64,000 nt of DNA. It comes from Archegozetes longisetosus (lineage: Eukaryota; Arthropoda; Arachnida; Sarcoptiformes; Trhypochthoniidae). Positions 43,676 through 54,482 of the stretch are shown piece by piece. The translations under genes were made by a program, and so were the position numbers. Under the pieces are notes generated by a model. It was not told where the DNA came from. It did not search any database and saw only the letters and a list, made by a program, of their open reading frames with translations. The stretch covers positions 8,927,288 through 8,991,287 of the forward strand of contig JAEMBT020000009.1 of the NCBI GenBank assembly GCA_018873245.2. The letters are read 5' to 3'. Numbering within the stretch: position 1 is the first letter of the stretch; every line of letters begins with the position of its first letter.

Positions 43676-45470
43676 TTAGACAAAAAGTTATCGCAATAAA
43701 AACTCACCAAAAGCCTACTAAACACTGGACAATATAAACGCCAATACGAGCACTTCTATATATATCTTATACTCGATTGAAGAAAAGAAATTAGTATTTT
43801 ATAAATGATGTTAAATGATTCAAATTCACTTCTAAAACAGCAATAACTAAAAACTTCTTAACGACTTAAGCGTAAATACGAGTGTATTATTTCGATCGAT
43901 AATTTAAATTAAATTCATGTGTTTGAAATAAATGCGCACATATCCTATACTTGTACTGAGTAAAATACTTAGAATGAAAATCGAATTTAAACAAACTCTA
44001 ATCAATATCTCTAAAAACAAAATTAAGGTTGTTTGATAAGTTCGTTGTAAATAAGTATTATGGAAATTTTTAAAAATATTTAATGTAAATTTTTTTATGT
44101 AAGAATCACAAATCGATGAAATAGGACATTATATTTATTTTAAAGCAATTTCATGTATTCGTATGATTAAACTAGTAAACAATTATTTGGCTAATATTAA
44201 CAGTAAAAACAGTAATTAATATTTTTCATAAAAAACTAACAATTAATATTCTGTTGAACGGATATGAATTTATTTTAAGACAAATACTAATGTACTTAAC
44301 TGAACTTTAAATAATTAGAACCAAATTGAGTTATAAATAGAAATTGTAATGCAAATTTTCAAATAATAGTGTAAATGTTAAACACAATGTTTCCTGCCTT
44401 TGCAGATATGACAGAATTTGAAGTCTCGATCAACTTTTATGAAATTTAACTAAATATTTTATGACTTTTTACATATGAAATTTTTAAATTAAACCTCTGT
44501 CTACTAAGTATAAAGAGGTTCAGATACAGATTTATTATCTAAAACCTCAATGAGAATATTAGTTATTTTTCTGATAGAGGCTAAAATATAGGTTAATCAG
44601 ATCAACCTTTTATTGGTAATCAAATTTTTTCTTTAAGCCTTAATTACGCCATTACAATATGGATAATGTCTTTGGATTTCAGTCATTCAAAGGTTGGAAA
44701 ACTGGGGATCATTCTGATGTCATATCCGGTTGCAACAAAAACTATTAACAATTATTTTAAGTTAATGAATAGTTAAGTTTATATAGTATATAATAATTAA
44801 GATACATAATGATTTGCATCTAAAGTGTTTTTGTATTGAAGCAGTCGTCTTCGAGTGTTGAATGTCACATTTACTAAAATTTAATGTGGCATTTAAGCTA
44901 TTAGTAGCAGTACATAAATACTCGTTTGCATTAATTGATAAATAGTAAATACATGTTATTAATAGTATTGCATAAGATTATATTTAAACTAAGAAGTATA
45001 AGCACAAAAATGCATCACCTAATAGAGATTATTTTGATCAAAATTGATAAACTAAGCTGTCTGACCGAAACACGTTCTTCAGATTCAGCGATCACATTCG
45101 GTGAAATTAGGTCACTGGCCAAAACCTAAACACATTAATTACAGACTATTATGGAATACAAGTTAAGATATTATTTGCTGAATAACACTTAAGTGATGTT
45201 ATAATTCAAATTAATTGAGTAAGACATTAATTATGATTTAAATTAGTTGCGTATCAACTATTCACTTATGAGTAAAGAACAAATAAAACGGATATTATAA
45301 TAATAGATATAATACATGATAAGACAGTTTCAGAGTTAGTGTCATTAAACGGATATTAATCACGTATTATTAAATATTTAGACAGATTTTAGATATAATT
45401 TATAAATATAAGAACAGAGAGTCAAAGAAATTAATATGCGTATAAAACTTTAAACACATATTAGAACAGA

Positions 45471-45517
45471 TACTAACAACCTACAACTAGTTAGACTAGT
45501 TGTAGGCTGTTAGTATC
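45471..45517. repeat. Short perfect palindrome in the receptor 1 3' flank
   Basis: A 22-bp stem (about GATACTAACA plus CTACAACTAGT) with a 3-base loop. In the duplicate unit near 55,850 only half of this sequence remains, so one arm was gained here or lost there. Confidence 0.65.
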
Positions 45518-46257
45518 AACTTACGACTTACCTACAACTAGTAGGACCTTTAGAACGACACGGCAGACTTTCTTTGAGTATGAGTACGACACGACCAAAC
45601 ATCAAATTAAAATACTACAAAGTAATATATTCTAACAAAGAAATACTAGAATTTATTTCCTCACTTTGGGATACTATCACCTCCAAATGTCTTTGTTAAA
45701 CTCTGCGCCAAAATTTAAGGGCAAGAGATATTTCATTTAAAGTGAAAGATATAAGATCTGTATTATTTCTTATACAAAATTAAAACTAGAGACATTAAAA
45801 ACTTAAAAATCATATCATATGTTATAGCACATGATTTAATTATGGAAAGTTTTGAGGGGTTTTCTACTAATGATTTGCCAAAAAATTATTAAAAAGGTGC
45901 AAAAATAGGTGAAAACGGTGATTCGGTGCACAAATGGGGCTTTCGGTGATAAAAGGTGATAAAAACTCTCAAATACAAGACACCCATTATATGATTTAAA
46001 CTCATATTTAACTTAGAGCTCAATATCTATACTTAGAAAAAAGGTACTGTCGGCGATTTACCGGTTCTTAGTAATGACAGTATGCATTCATAAAATAATA
46101 TTTTGTGATTGTGAATTTTATAGCATTCTCTTAAAATTTTGACTATAATTTTCTGCAAAATTTGAACTTTTACAAAGACTTTTGGAGGTGATAGTATACT
46201 TATTTGGCGTTCCATTCCGTTCAGACGTGACATTGGACTATATTTTTCGCTTACACA

Positions 46258-47714
46258 TTAAAATACCTGATAAGTAACTATAATGAGTATAACAATTATA
46301 GAAATAGACCTAATGTTAAAGTAAATATTATATTAATAAAAGCCAACGATTTTCAATGTATCTCAGATCAATACAATGAAATTTCTATGATCTTCAGCAT
46401 AAAAATCATAGTCAATGCTGTGATCTATAATCAAAAATAGTCTTAAAATCGATATCATATTCTAAATCAGTTCTTACTTCATATCCACGAAAGTGGTTTA
46501 TAACAAATAGTTTCCAACAATAAAATCCAATTTTCCTTTGACTTAATCTCTCAATCAATGACGACAACTAAAATGTAATAAGATTTTTTATTAATCTAAT
46601 TTAGATATCTTTGGATTTTGTTAGTTTTACAAACTTTAATGTGTGTGGCATCACTTAAGGACAACTTATTGGGCGTGAACGTGATTCCCAATAAAATATC
46701 ATAAGTTTTATTGGTTTGATAATAGACAGAAGAGGCGCATTTTATAATTAATATCAGTGGTAATATGAAAACAAGAGAACCATAAAAGTAAACCAATTTC
46801 ATTATTAAACCGACTTTCGAGTATATAGTAATAAATAAAAATAAGACAATTATATAAGAATATGTTAGCCAGATACACAATATGTATTTTGACCAAAAGT
46901 CTTTATTAAAAGAATTGATTTCCAAATAGTTTGTATTCAAAGTCTTCATTATAGCCATAGCTCTTTTGTTTGTTAGTTTTGATTTCTTTTTGGCAAAAGT
47001 TTCAATTTTGTCATTCATTTCTTCAGCTTTAATTAACAGATAATAACAAATGAGGTAAAAATAGACGGTATGGTACTTGAGAATCATGTATATGTGACAA
47101 GCGTTTAAAACGAAGACGAAATTCAGAGGAAATACATAGAAAATGAATTGAATAAGAGAGCAGTTGAAAAAGATCGGCAAATTGAAAACAATCAGGGTAG
47201 CAATCATGATCACTGGTTTTGAGAAAGTATCACAAATATAGAATATTCGTTTCGCTCTTTTCATCAATTTGTAGATTTTGGCTTCGTCTGAAAGTCCAAC
47301 ACTTAGGGGCGAAGTGAGTCCTGATATTATCTCAAATGGCTTCAAGTAAGTCGGTAATTCGTTATTCTTGTAATTTCTATAATGAATCCATTGTATAATC
47401 AGCGGTAATTGAAGTATCATTATAAATAAGATATTGCAGTGAATTCTCGCGTTCATAAAGTATGCGATGTCGAGAGTTATTATGAAATATTCAGGATTTT
47501 CTTCTGTTAGTAGTAACGAAATTATACATTTGACCAAATATATCGAATTCATTGTAGCAATCAATAATGGGTTGTGAAATCTGTTTCTTTTGTTTGACCC
47601 GTTTTGGAAGAGAGATAAACCCATGAGATACAAATGAGATCCGGCAGAAGTGACCAACAATTCTGATGGTAATATTTGTGAAGGATCGAAATCACTTTCT
47701 ATATTTAACGCCAT
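46258..47714 (-). CDS. Gustatory-receptor-like 7TM chemoreceptor 1
   Basis: The main exon (46,635-47,714) encodes 360 residues from MALNIESDFDP with six to seven hydrophobic helices (around 50-70, 78-97, 106-115, 175-200, 208-232, 290-315 and 318-338). It reads through as a 372-codon frame, but two further exons fit better. Intron 46,568-46,634 (GTTTGT...TTTTAG) leads to exon 46,478-46,567, encoding LIERLSQRKIGFYCWKLFVI. A last exon, 46,258-46,309, encodes SISIIVILIIVTYQVF. This matches the C-terminus of arthropod gustatory receptors, where the last helix ends in a TYxxV-like motif. The final junction does not close in phase with the GT donor I chose, so that splice is uncertain. The odorant/gustatory receptor superfamily is likely; the ligand is unknown. 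Confidence 0.65.
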
Positions 47715-48218
47715 TCAGTTTTCAATTTTGATAAACCTTTAACGAATTTAAAAGATATAAATATTGTTATTGAAATGCTTTGAAATGATATCAAAAAGAT
47801 ATGAAAATATTATTGAGTTTTACTATTACTTTTTTGACATACATTTAATGATTTCATGATAAAAGCTAATCAAACTTAGACAAAAAGTTATCGCAATAAA
47901 AACTCACCAGAAACCCATTAATCGCCTTGTTTACCAATTTTCAAAATTTCAACATATATACAACGGCAATTTGCCATTTCACCTAATTTACATACAGGTG
48001 TACCTATTTATAAAAACTTTCTTTTGTGTTAGTAAACCTAATTGTGATAACTATATTATGCTCATAAATTAGCTAATAAATATTTAAATCAAACAAAAAA
48101 GTCTCAAACAAGATCTATTCCTTCATGACGAGGTTTTTGCAACAAATAAGTCATTCAATTAATAAGTAAATAATCATTTTAAAGGAATGTTAGCAGCGTT
48201 CTCAGCCTACTGTAAATT

Positions 48219-48792
48219 GGAGGTGCGCATCTATGAAATTCCTTACACCCGCACCTGCATTAAAAAATGTGCGGGCGACCCGCAAAAATTATATTTTAAT
48301 TAAATCGAATGTAAGTGTAAATATCAACAATGATTAAGTATAAATCTATATTCTGTAAAATTATATCAAAATGTCATCTCATTAATAGCGGTCTATCGAG
48401 TTTTTCTTGATCTATTGAAAATCTTCTGTCAGTTAAAGTTAATTCGGCGTAATTGAAATTTTGTTCACTAGAGAGATTAGTTACTGGTATAGTTAAAATT
48501 CATTTTGAAATAATGTCTAGCTTAGGAAATCTGTCCTTATTTTCATCCTAAAATTTCAACAAGTCATGAGTAGTGTTAAAATTATTTTGTAGATAGTCAT
48601 CCGCCCCTGTAATACTAGTGTTATAAATATTTTGTTCATAATCAATGAAGTCAAGCACACATTTATTCATATTATAAACTTCTGTTGTTGATGTAATAGT
48701 AGTGATCGGAGTAATACTTATCTCGCTAATCATTGATTTGAGAGTTTAGAATGCAGATTGTTCTTGGTGCAGGTGTAAAATGCACTCCTCTA
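48219..48792. mobile_element. hAT-type MITE related to the 42.3-kb element
   Basis: The ends are GGAGGTGCGCATCTATGAAA and (complement) TAGAGGAGTGCATTTTACAC, both followed by ACACC(T/C)GCACC motifs. The left flank is the end of the receptor 1 promoter. The right flank is the interior of a receptor relic. The flanks therefore come from different parts of the duplication unit, and no target duplication is found. This fits recombination between two insertions. Confidence 0.6.
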
Positions 48793-48922
48793 CGGTTCCT
48801 CTCGTTGGACCCGTTTTTGAAAAGAGATAAATCCATGAGATATGAGTTTCGGCAAAAGTGACCAATAATTCTGACGGAAATATTTGTAAAGGATCGAAAC
48901 CACTTTCTCTATTTAACGCCAT
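48793..48922 (-). pseudogene. Gustatory-receptor-like relic (first about 40 codons)
   Basis: The minus strand from 48,922 reads MALNRESGFDP and on to about residue 42 with small changes, then stops at the MITE. Its upstream region (48,923 to about 49,440) matches the promoters of both intact receptors. The breakpoint falls within about 10 bp of the MITE insertion site in the other relic (42,784). Confidence 0.78.
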
Positions 48923-49568
48923 TTAGTTTTCAGTTTTAATAGACTTCTATCAAATTTGAAAAGTGTATAAATTATATTATCGAAGTGCTCTGAAATGATA
49001 TCAAAAAGATGTGAGATTATTATCAACTTTTATTATTATTCAATAAGTTATTCATTCAATGATTTCATGACAAGAGCTAATCAAACTTAGATAAAATTTT
49101 TCTCAATAAAAACTTACCAAAAGCCCATTAACCGCCTTATTCACCAATTTTCAAAATTTAAACAATGGTATTTACCATTTCATCGAATTTACGTAAGGTG
49201 TACCTATCTATAAAAACTTTCTTTTGTATTTGCAAACCTAATTGCGATAACTATTTTACGCTCATAAATTAGTCAATAAGTACTTAAACCAAACAAAAAA
49301 GTCTGAGAAAATCTATTGCTTTATGAAGAAGTTTTTGCAATAAATAAGTCGTTCAATTAATTAATGAATAATCATTTTAAGGGGATGTTAATAGTATTCT
49401 CAGTTTACTGTAAACGAGTTGAAGTACAGATGAGAGCTTTTCAGCTCGTAATCGAACCTCTTATTCATATTTTTTATAACTCTTATCAATGAAAAATTAG
49501 TCATTTTGAAAAAACAAAATCTTCATATCATTGAACTCTAATATAGAGATATATTATATATAAATTTT

Positions 49569-49600
49569 AATAATAATAATAATAATAATAGTAATAATAT
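49569..49600. repeat. (AAT)n microsatellite
   Basis: About ten AAT units with one interruption (AGTAAT), immediately 3' of the Tc1 C-terminal fragment. Confidence 0.85.
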
Positions 49601-49776
49601 GAAGGGATATGAGTTAAATAGAGCATATAATTAACATTTTGTATAGCTTTCATTTGCACGATAAATGGCTTGAAGTGTTCTAGGTATTGAATCAATAAGA
49701 TTTTGAGCGTGTTGAAGGTCTTCTCGCATCTCAATCCAAGAATCATTGATTGAGAGCCACAAATCTTCCTCATTAG

Positions 49777-52454
49777 TAATGCTGAATAATTATACTTTTT
49801 ACGTAAAAAAGCATAATTTTGATCCAAAGGCAGAAAAAACATAATTTTGAGTTTGAGGCATAAAATAGCACAATTTGAAGTTGAGAGCATAAAAATACTA
49901 ATTTCTAGTCGAATCCATAAAGTAAATTAATTTTTCATTGCAATTAATGTTACGATGGACTGTAAAGATTGCATTTCAAAGTAAATATGTTCGAAACTGT
50001 ACTTACTGAAAATTATTTCCGGCGCAATTCTAAGCTGTAATTTATATTTAAATGTTTAATACCTAACGGGTTACACCTAGAAAGCGATTTTAAGTATAAA
50101 CTATTAAAAACGTTTACAATATATTTGTTTTCCCAACGATTTTTCTATAAATTAATAACATTTATCGATAAAAAACTCGATACAAAGTTATCAAAAATCT
50201 ATTCTTATTGAAAATTTTCAAATAAAATGAAATATTTTATTTAATTTATATTTGGGCATAATTTTCGTTTATAATGTCCGATATTGAAGAAAAACATGAC
50301 ATAAGTGATAACTCTTTGACATCGAGTTCTTCACTAGAAATCAAACGATTGAACAAGACATCAAATGAGGTTAACACTAAAATTAATAATAAGTCAAAAC
50401 GTAAATCAAACACTATATTCGATGCGAAACGTAAGCCAAAAGTGATCAATATAACTGCTAACGAAAGAGCAAAACAACTCGCGAATCAAGGCTTGTATTC
50501 AATTGATGGTAAACTCAGGTGCAGCCATTGTAACGACAAAGACTTTGACCTGAAAATGTTAACACTTAAGAATCACTTCAACGGAAAGTTACACAAAAAG
50601 CGTTCAACAAAGTCTTATTCCAAGTCAAGTCAAAAATCGGCTGATATAATGGTTGCCGTGTCTAGTAGTAGACACAAAATGCTCAAAATATGAATAAAGA
50701 AGCAGCGAAGGCATTCGCAGAAGCAAATATACCTATATTTAAGTTCGATCACCCGTCAATTAGATCGTTTTTCTCGAAATATGTTACAGACGGCAACTCA
50801 TTATATTCTTCGCTTGCCGTGAGAAAGATGATTAAAGACATAACTGAAGAAATGAGAATTAAGTTTGTACAAGAAATCAAGGAATTAAGTTCATATTCTA
50901 TTATCGCCGATGAGGCAACTGATGCAAACGGAAGATCACTTATGAATTTGATTCTAATTTCATCAAATTATAAATCTGAGGACGAAGAACTAAAATCAAT
51001 ACTTTTAGACACTATTGAACTCGCAGTATGTAATTCACAAAATTTTGCTAAAGAAGTCATAAATTCATTGAATAATAACAACCATTCTCTTGAAAAAAAT
51101 GTATGGATTCATTCCGATAATGCAAGTTATATGTTGGTAGCGTTCAAAATCATTTCAATCATTTGCTCAAATGCAGTTCATATGACTTGTTGGTCTCATA
51201 TCTTCGCATTGATAGCGCAAACGTTTTATAAATCATTCCCTGAAATTGATAGATTTGTTGCTAACATGAAAAATGCTTTTAATTACAAAAGAAAAATGTG
51301 TCGATATTTCAAGAATAGCTTAAATAAATGCCTCCGAAGCCAGTTAAAACTCGGTGGACTTCTTGGTTAAAGGCAGTTAGGGAGCACTCAAACAATTTTG
51401 GTAAATACCAAGAATTGTTTGACGAAATTAAGAGAGAAAAGGTTGGGAAAATCAAAAGCGTTCAGAGCAGTTCATTCAGCAGTCAAAAACCAAACTAATG
51501 GATCAGAATTGAAGTCGGAATTAGATTTCATCTCAGGTATTGCCGATACGATTATTGAAAGAATATCTCTTCAGAAGAAATGAAAGTCTCAGTCCATCAG
51601 ATTTATAATGACGCAAATGTTCTCAAAAATCCTTATAATGGTATTATATTGTGTATCGAAGGAAATGGTTGTTTAGAGTAATCTGAAAATTTCATTTTGA
51701 AAGCTATTAATGCTGTTGAAACTGCGAAATTAAAACTTGACAAATAATTAAACACAAACAAGCAACCTTCTTATGAGTCTATTAATCAAATAAGAATTTT
51801 CGACCCGAAACAAACAGATGATTGTCCAGATTTTGAATCTATTGAACTGAAAAGTTTGACTGCAATCCCTTTTGTTGCTAATTTGCTCAAAGAAAATGAT
51901 ATAAAAAAATGTTCTAAACTCTATGATGACTTGGTTCAATAAAAATCATTGACTGTTCTAGAAAAAAGTCGTAGCTTGAATTTAATGAAATTTTGGTCGA
52001 AAAACAAACAAAAACTTTCTACACTTACTCCGATTGTTATGAACTATCTGCCGATTCCCGTAACCAACGCAGAGGTCGAGAGATCTTTCGGTTGTCTTGG
52101 GAATATCCTGACAGATAAAAGGCGAAGTCTCACAACGCAAAATTTAAGACTTAATTTTTCTAAGTTACAACTCAAAAAAGAATTTGTAGTTTAGTAACTA
52201 TATTATTTGTTTTTAATCATACGCGATGTCAATTTAAATTTAATGCTGAATAAAAAATCATGAATATATAATGATTTTATGACCATAATTAGAACTTTAT
52301 TAACATGAATACGACAGGGAATAAAACATAATTTCTCAGCATAAAAGCATAATTCTAGACATAAAGATACACATTTTAGAGCATTAAAGCATAAAATTTA
52401 AGCATAAAATAAGCAAATTTTGTCCGAATTCAAAAGAATAACTATTCAGCTTTA
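49777..52454 (+). mobile_element. hAT transposon with TIRs and perfect 8-bp target duplication
   Basis: 2678 bp flanked by CTCATTAG on both sides (49,769-49,776 and 52,455-52,462). The inverted ends are TAATGCTGAATAATTATAC and (complement) TAAAGCTGAATAGTTATTC. Subterminal GCATAA motifs repeat at both ends and are plausible transposase binding sites. It lies inside the Tc1 transposase gene and so inserted later. It carries one damaged hAT transposase gene. Confidence 0.92.
50274..52194 (+). pseudogene. hAT transposase, frameshifted
   Basis: The first frame (50,274-50,693) has a charged N-terminus and a zinc-finger-like segment (CSHCNDKDFDLKMLTLKNHF). After a frameshift near 50,688 the second frame (50,690-51,370) covers the RNase H-like region, with IIADEATDANGRSL and VHMTCWSHIFALI. 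A second shift near 51,365 and further stops follow. The last frame (51,949-52,194) holds the C-terminal dimerisation domain (VTNAEVERSFGCLGNILTDK). The order and spacing match hAT transposases of the BED-finger/DUF659 type. Few lesions are present, so activity ended fairly recently. Confidence 0.87.
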
Positions 52455-53408
52455 CTCATTAGCATAGAGGCCATCTTTGGTTACTTTGACTTTTGTTCTT
52501 CCTCACAAGTTTTCAATGGGGTAATATCAAGAGATTTGACCGGAGTTTGAAATAATTGGTTCGGTTCAAAGTTCTGGTCAAACCATTGTCTCACTACTAA
52601 AGCTCGGTGTATTGGAGAGTTATTCTGATAATAATAAAAATTCCCATCAGGAACTTTTAATAAAAGGAAGAACTGTATTTTCTAAAATATCTATATATTT
52701 TTCTGCATCAAATCTTCCCTCTATTCTAACAAGTGGTCCGACACTATTCGCGTAAAGTAGACCAAAAACAGGAATCGAACGCCTTCCAGAATGTCCTTTT
52801 TTGACAATGAAGTTTTCGTTATAAGTTGCACCTATCGGTCTTCGAAAGAGAGTTCGGACAGCATGTCCTGTTATAAATATGCTCTCGTCCATAAAAGTAG
52901 TGTTATGCCAATCATCAAAATTTAAGTAATTTTGAGCGAATTGCAAACGAATCGCTTTATGGCCTGCGCTTAGGTGTACTTTTTGAAGCGCGACTTGACA
53001 AAAAAGTTTGCTCACTTAATCGTCTCCCTATATTATGCACACCAATATCAAGTTCTAATTTTTCTTTTATTTCAAGTCTAGTAGTTCTCGGATTCTCAAT
53101 CGCATAAAATGTTATCCTTAAATCTTCATCTATTGTTGTTTCGTGTGGACGAATATTATGCTTGAGAACATGCATCTCACCTGTGTCTTATCGACTTCCT
53201 CTTTGGCCATTTGTGGATAATTGATATTAATCTGAAAACTTATGGAATGTATTCACTAATATTAGTATTTCAAATTTAGCAATAGTTTTCGATTGTAAAG
53301 AATCGATTTAATGTCCATAAATAACGCGAAATATAATGTTAATAAATCGCCGGTTTCATTTCGGGGTCCCTTATATATCACGATATAATTCCTACAATTT
53401 TTGTCCTG

Positions 53409-54161
53409 ATGCCCAATAGAACAGAATCTACATATAAACGTGCCTTCAATGTTCTCAAATCACTAAAACAAAATCTACAACCTACAATAATGACAGATTT
53501 TGAGCGATCATCTATGAATGCATTTCACTCAGCATTTCCTAATGCGATACAAAGGGGTTGTTTCTTTCATCTTAGCCAATCTATTTGGAGACGTATTCAA
53601 CAGACAGAAGGACTAAAAGATAAGTATACTGACGACTCTGACTTTGCGCTACAAGTACGGCCTCTGGCCTTACTTGCTTTTGTTCCTGTTGATGATGTTG
53701 TTGGAGCGTTTGAGGAACTTATTGACTTGCTATATTATAGAGAAAATTCTACAGAATTACAGCCAATTGTAGATTATTTCGAAGACACGTGGATCGAAAG
53801 ACCCCTAAGGCAAAATCATCGCCGTTATCTTTGTTTCACTCACTCATTGTGGAACTGCTATGACGCAACAAAAGCTGATCTTCCTAAGACAAATAATTCT
53901 ATTGAAGGCTGGCATCATGGCTTTAATCAGTTGTTAGGTGCACATTACCCCACAATTTGGAAATTTATTAATGGACTTCAAAGAGAGCAAATTCTAAATG
54001 AACTTAAAGTCGAACAATATATAGCTGATCAAAGACCTTCTGCTGGTAAACGTAAATATCGAGATACTGCCAAAAATATTAAGATTGTTGAAGATTATGG
54101 ACGACGCGCATTATTGGATTACTTAAAAGGAATTGCCCAAAATTTTAATTTGCAAATTTAG
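53409..54161 (+). pseudogene. MULE transposase, C-terminal half
   Basis: An uninterrupted 250-codon frame begins PNRTESTYKRAFNVLKSL, with TIMTDFERSSMNAFHSAFPN, GCFFHLSQSIWRRIQ and TNNSIEGWHHGFNQ. These are typical of MULE transposase domains common in arthropods. The second half of the catalytic domain is present. The N-terminal part (FLYWCH zinc finger and first catalytic aspartate) is absent upstream, so the gene is truncated although the remaining frame is intact. The ATG at 53,409 is probably not a natural start. Confidence 0.82.
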
Positions 54162-54429
54162 AAACATTTAATTTCATTATAATTCTATTCTATTGATATA
54201 ATTTAATACACGCAATTTTTTAATTGTAATATTTCTTATTACAGTATTTATGATTATTGTATTTTTCATTGCGATATTTTTCTATATTTAATATTAAAAT
54301 TAATTATTTTCACTTAAACTTTGTTTTAAAGCTTCAATTACTAATTATAATCAAAGGTTTAGTAAATCAGATTTGAAATAAATTTTAGATTCTAAAATAA
54401 TTTTAATTTACATTTCTTTGTAAATTGCG

Positions 54430-54482
54430 AAAAACTTCTCTGGGCCGATCAAATTGCAGGCGATCAAATGACGCTAAACCGA
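54430..54482. repeat. Probable right terminal repeat of the MULE
   Basis: The sequence GGGCCGATCAAATTGCAGGC followed by GATCAAATGACGCTAAACC has repeated GATCAAAT motifs. It ends exactly where homology to the receptor duplication unit begins. The left end was not found, consistent with 5' truncation of the element. Confidence 0.5.

Larger units (their letters stand above)
44103..48218. repeat. Tandem duplication unit 1 (receptor gene 1 with flanks)
   Basis: This unit aligns along its length with 54,483-58,222. It comprises a 3' flank of about 2.2 kb, the receptor gene and about 0.5 kb of promoter. The 3' flank and promoter differ between units by roughly 5-8% by eye. The segment from about 46,302 to about 47,690 is almost identical, which suggests gene conversion. 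Confidence 0.85.
49631..53175 (-). pseudogene. Tc1-type transposase, split by a hAT insertion
   Basis: The minus-strand N-terminal part (53,175 to 52,455) includes a helix-turn-helix region (NPRTTRLEIKEKLELDIGV), the first aspartate in TTFMDESIF, a change of the second aspartate to asparagine (YYYQNNSPIH), and PIENL with the glutamate, followed by a stop in place of tryptophan. The C-terminus continues beyond the hAT at 49,776-49,631 (NEEDLWLSINDSWIEMREDL and a terminus with NLIDSIPRTLQAIY). Frameshifts interrupt the first part near 52,650 and 52,980. Confidence 0.85.

Noticed and set aside
44935-45129. 64-codon frame duplicated at 55,354-55,548 as a possible conserved small gene
   Set aside because: The two copies differ at about ten of 64 residues while the adjacent receptor genes differ at about six of 372. 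The changes are mostly non-conservative, as expected for non-coding flank carried along in the duplication.
48548-48733. 61-codon minus-strand frame starting MISEISITPITTITSTTEVY
   Set aside because: It lies within the hAT-type MITE, is threonine/isoleucine-biased by composition and has no family signal.
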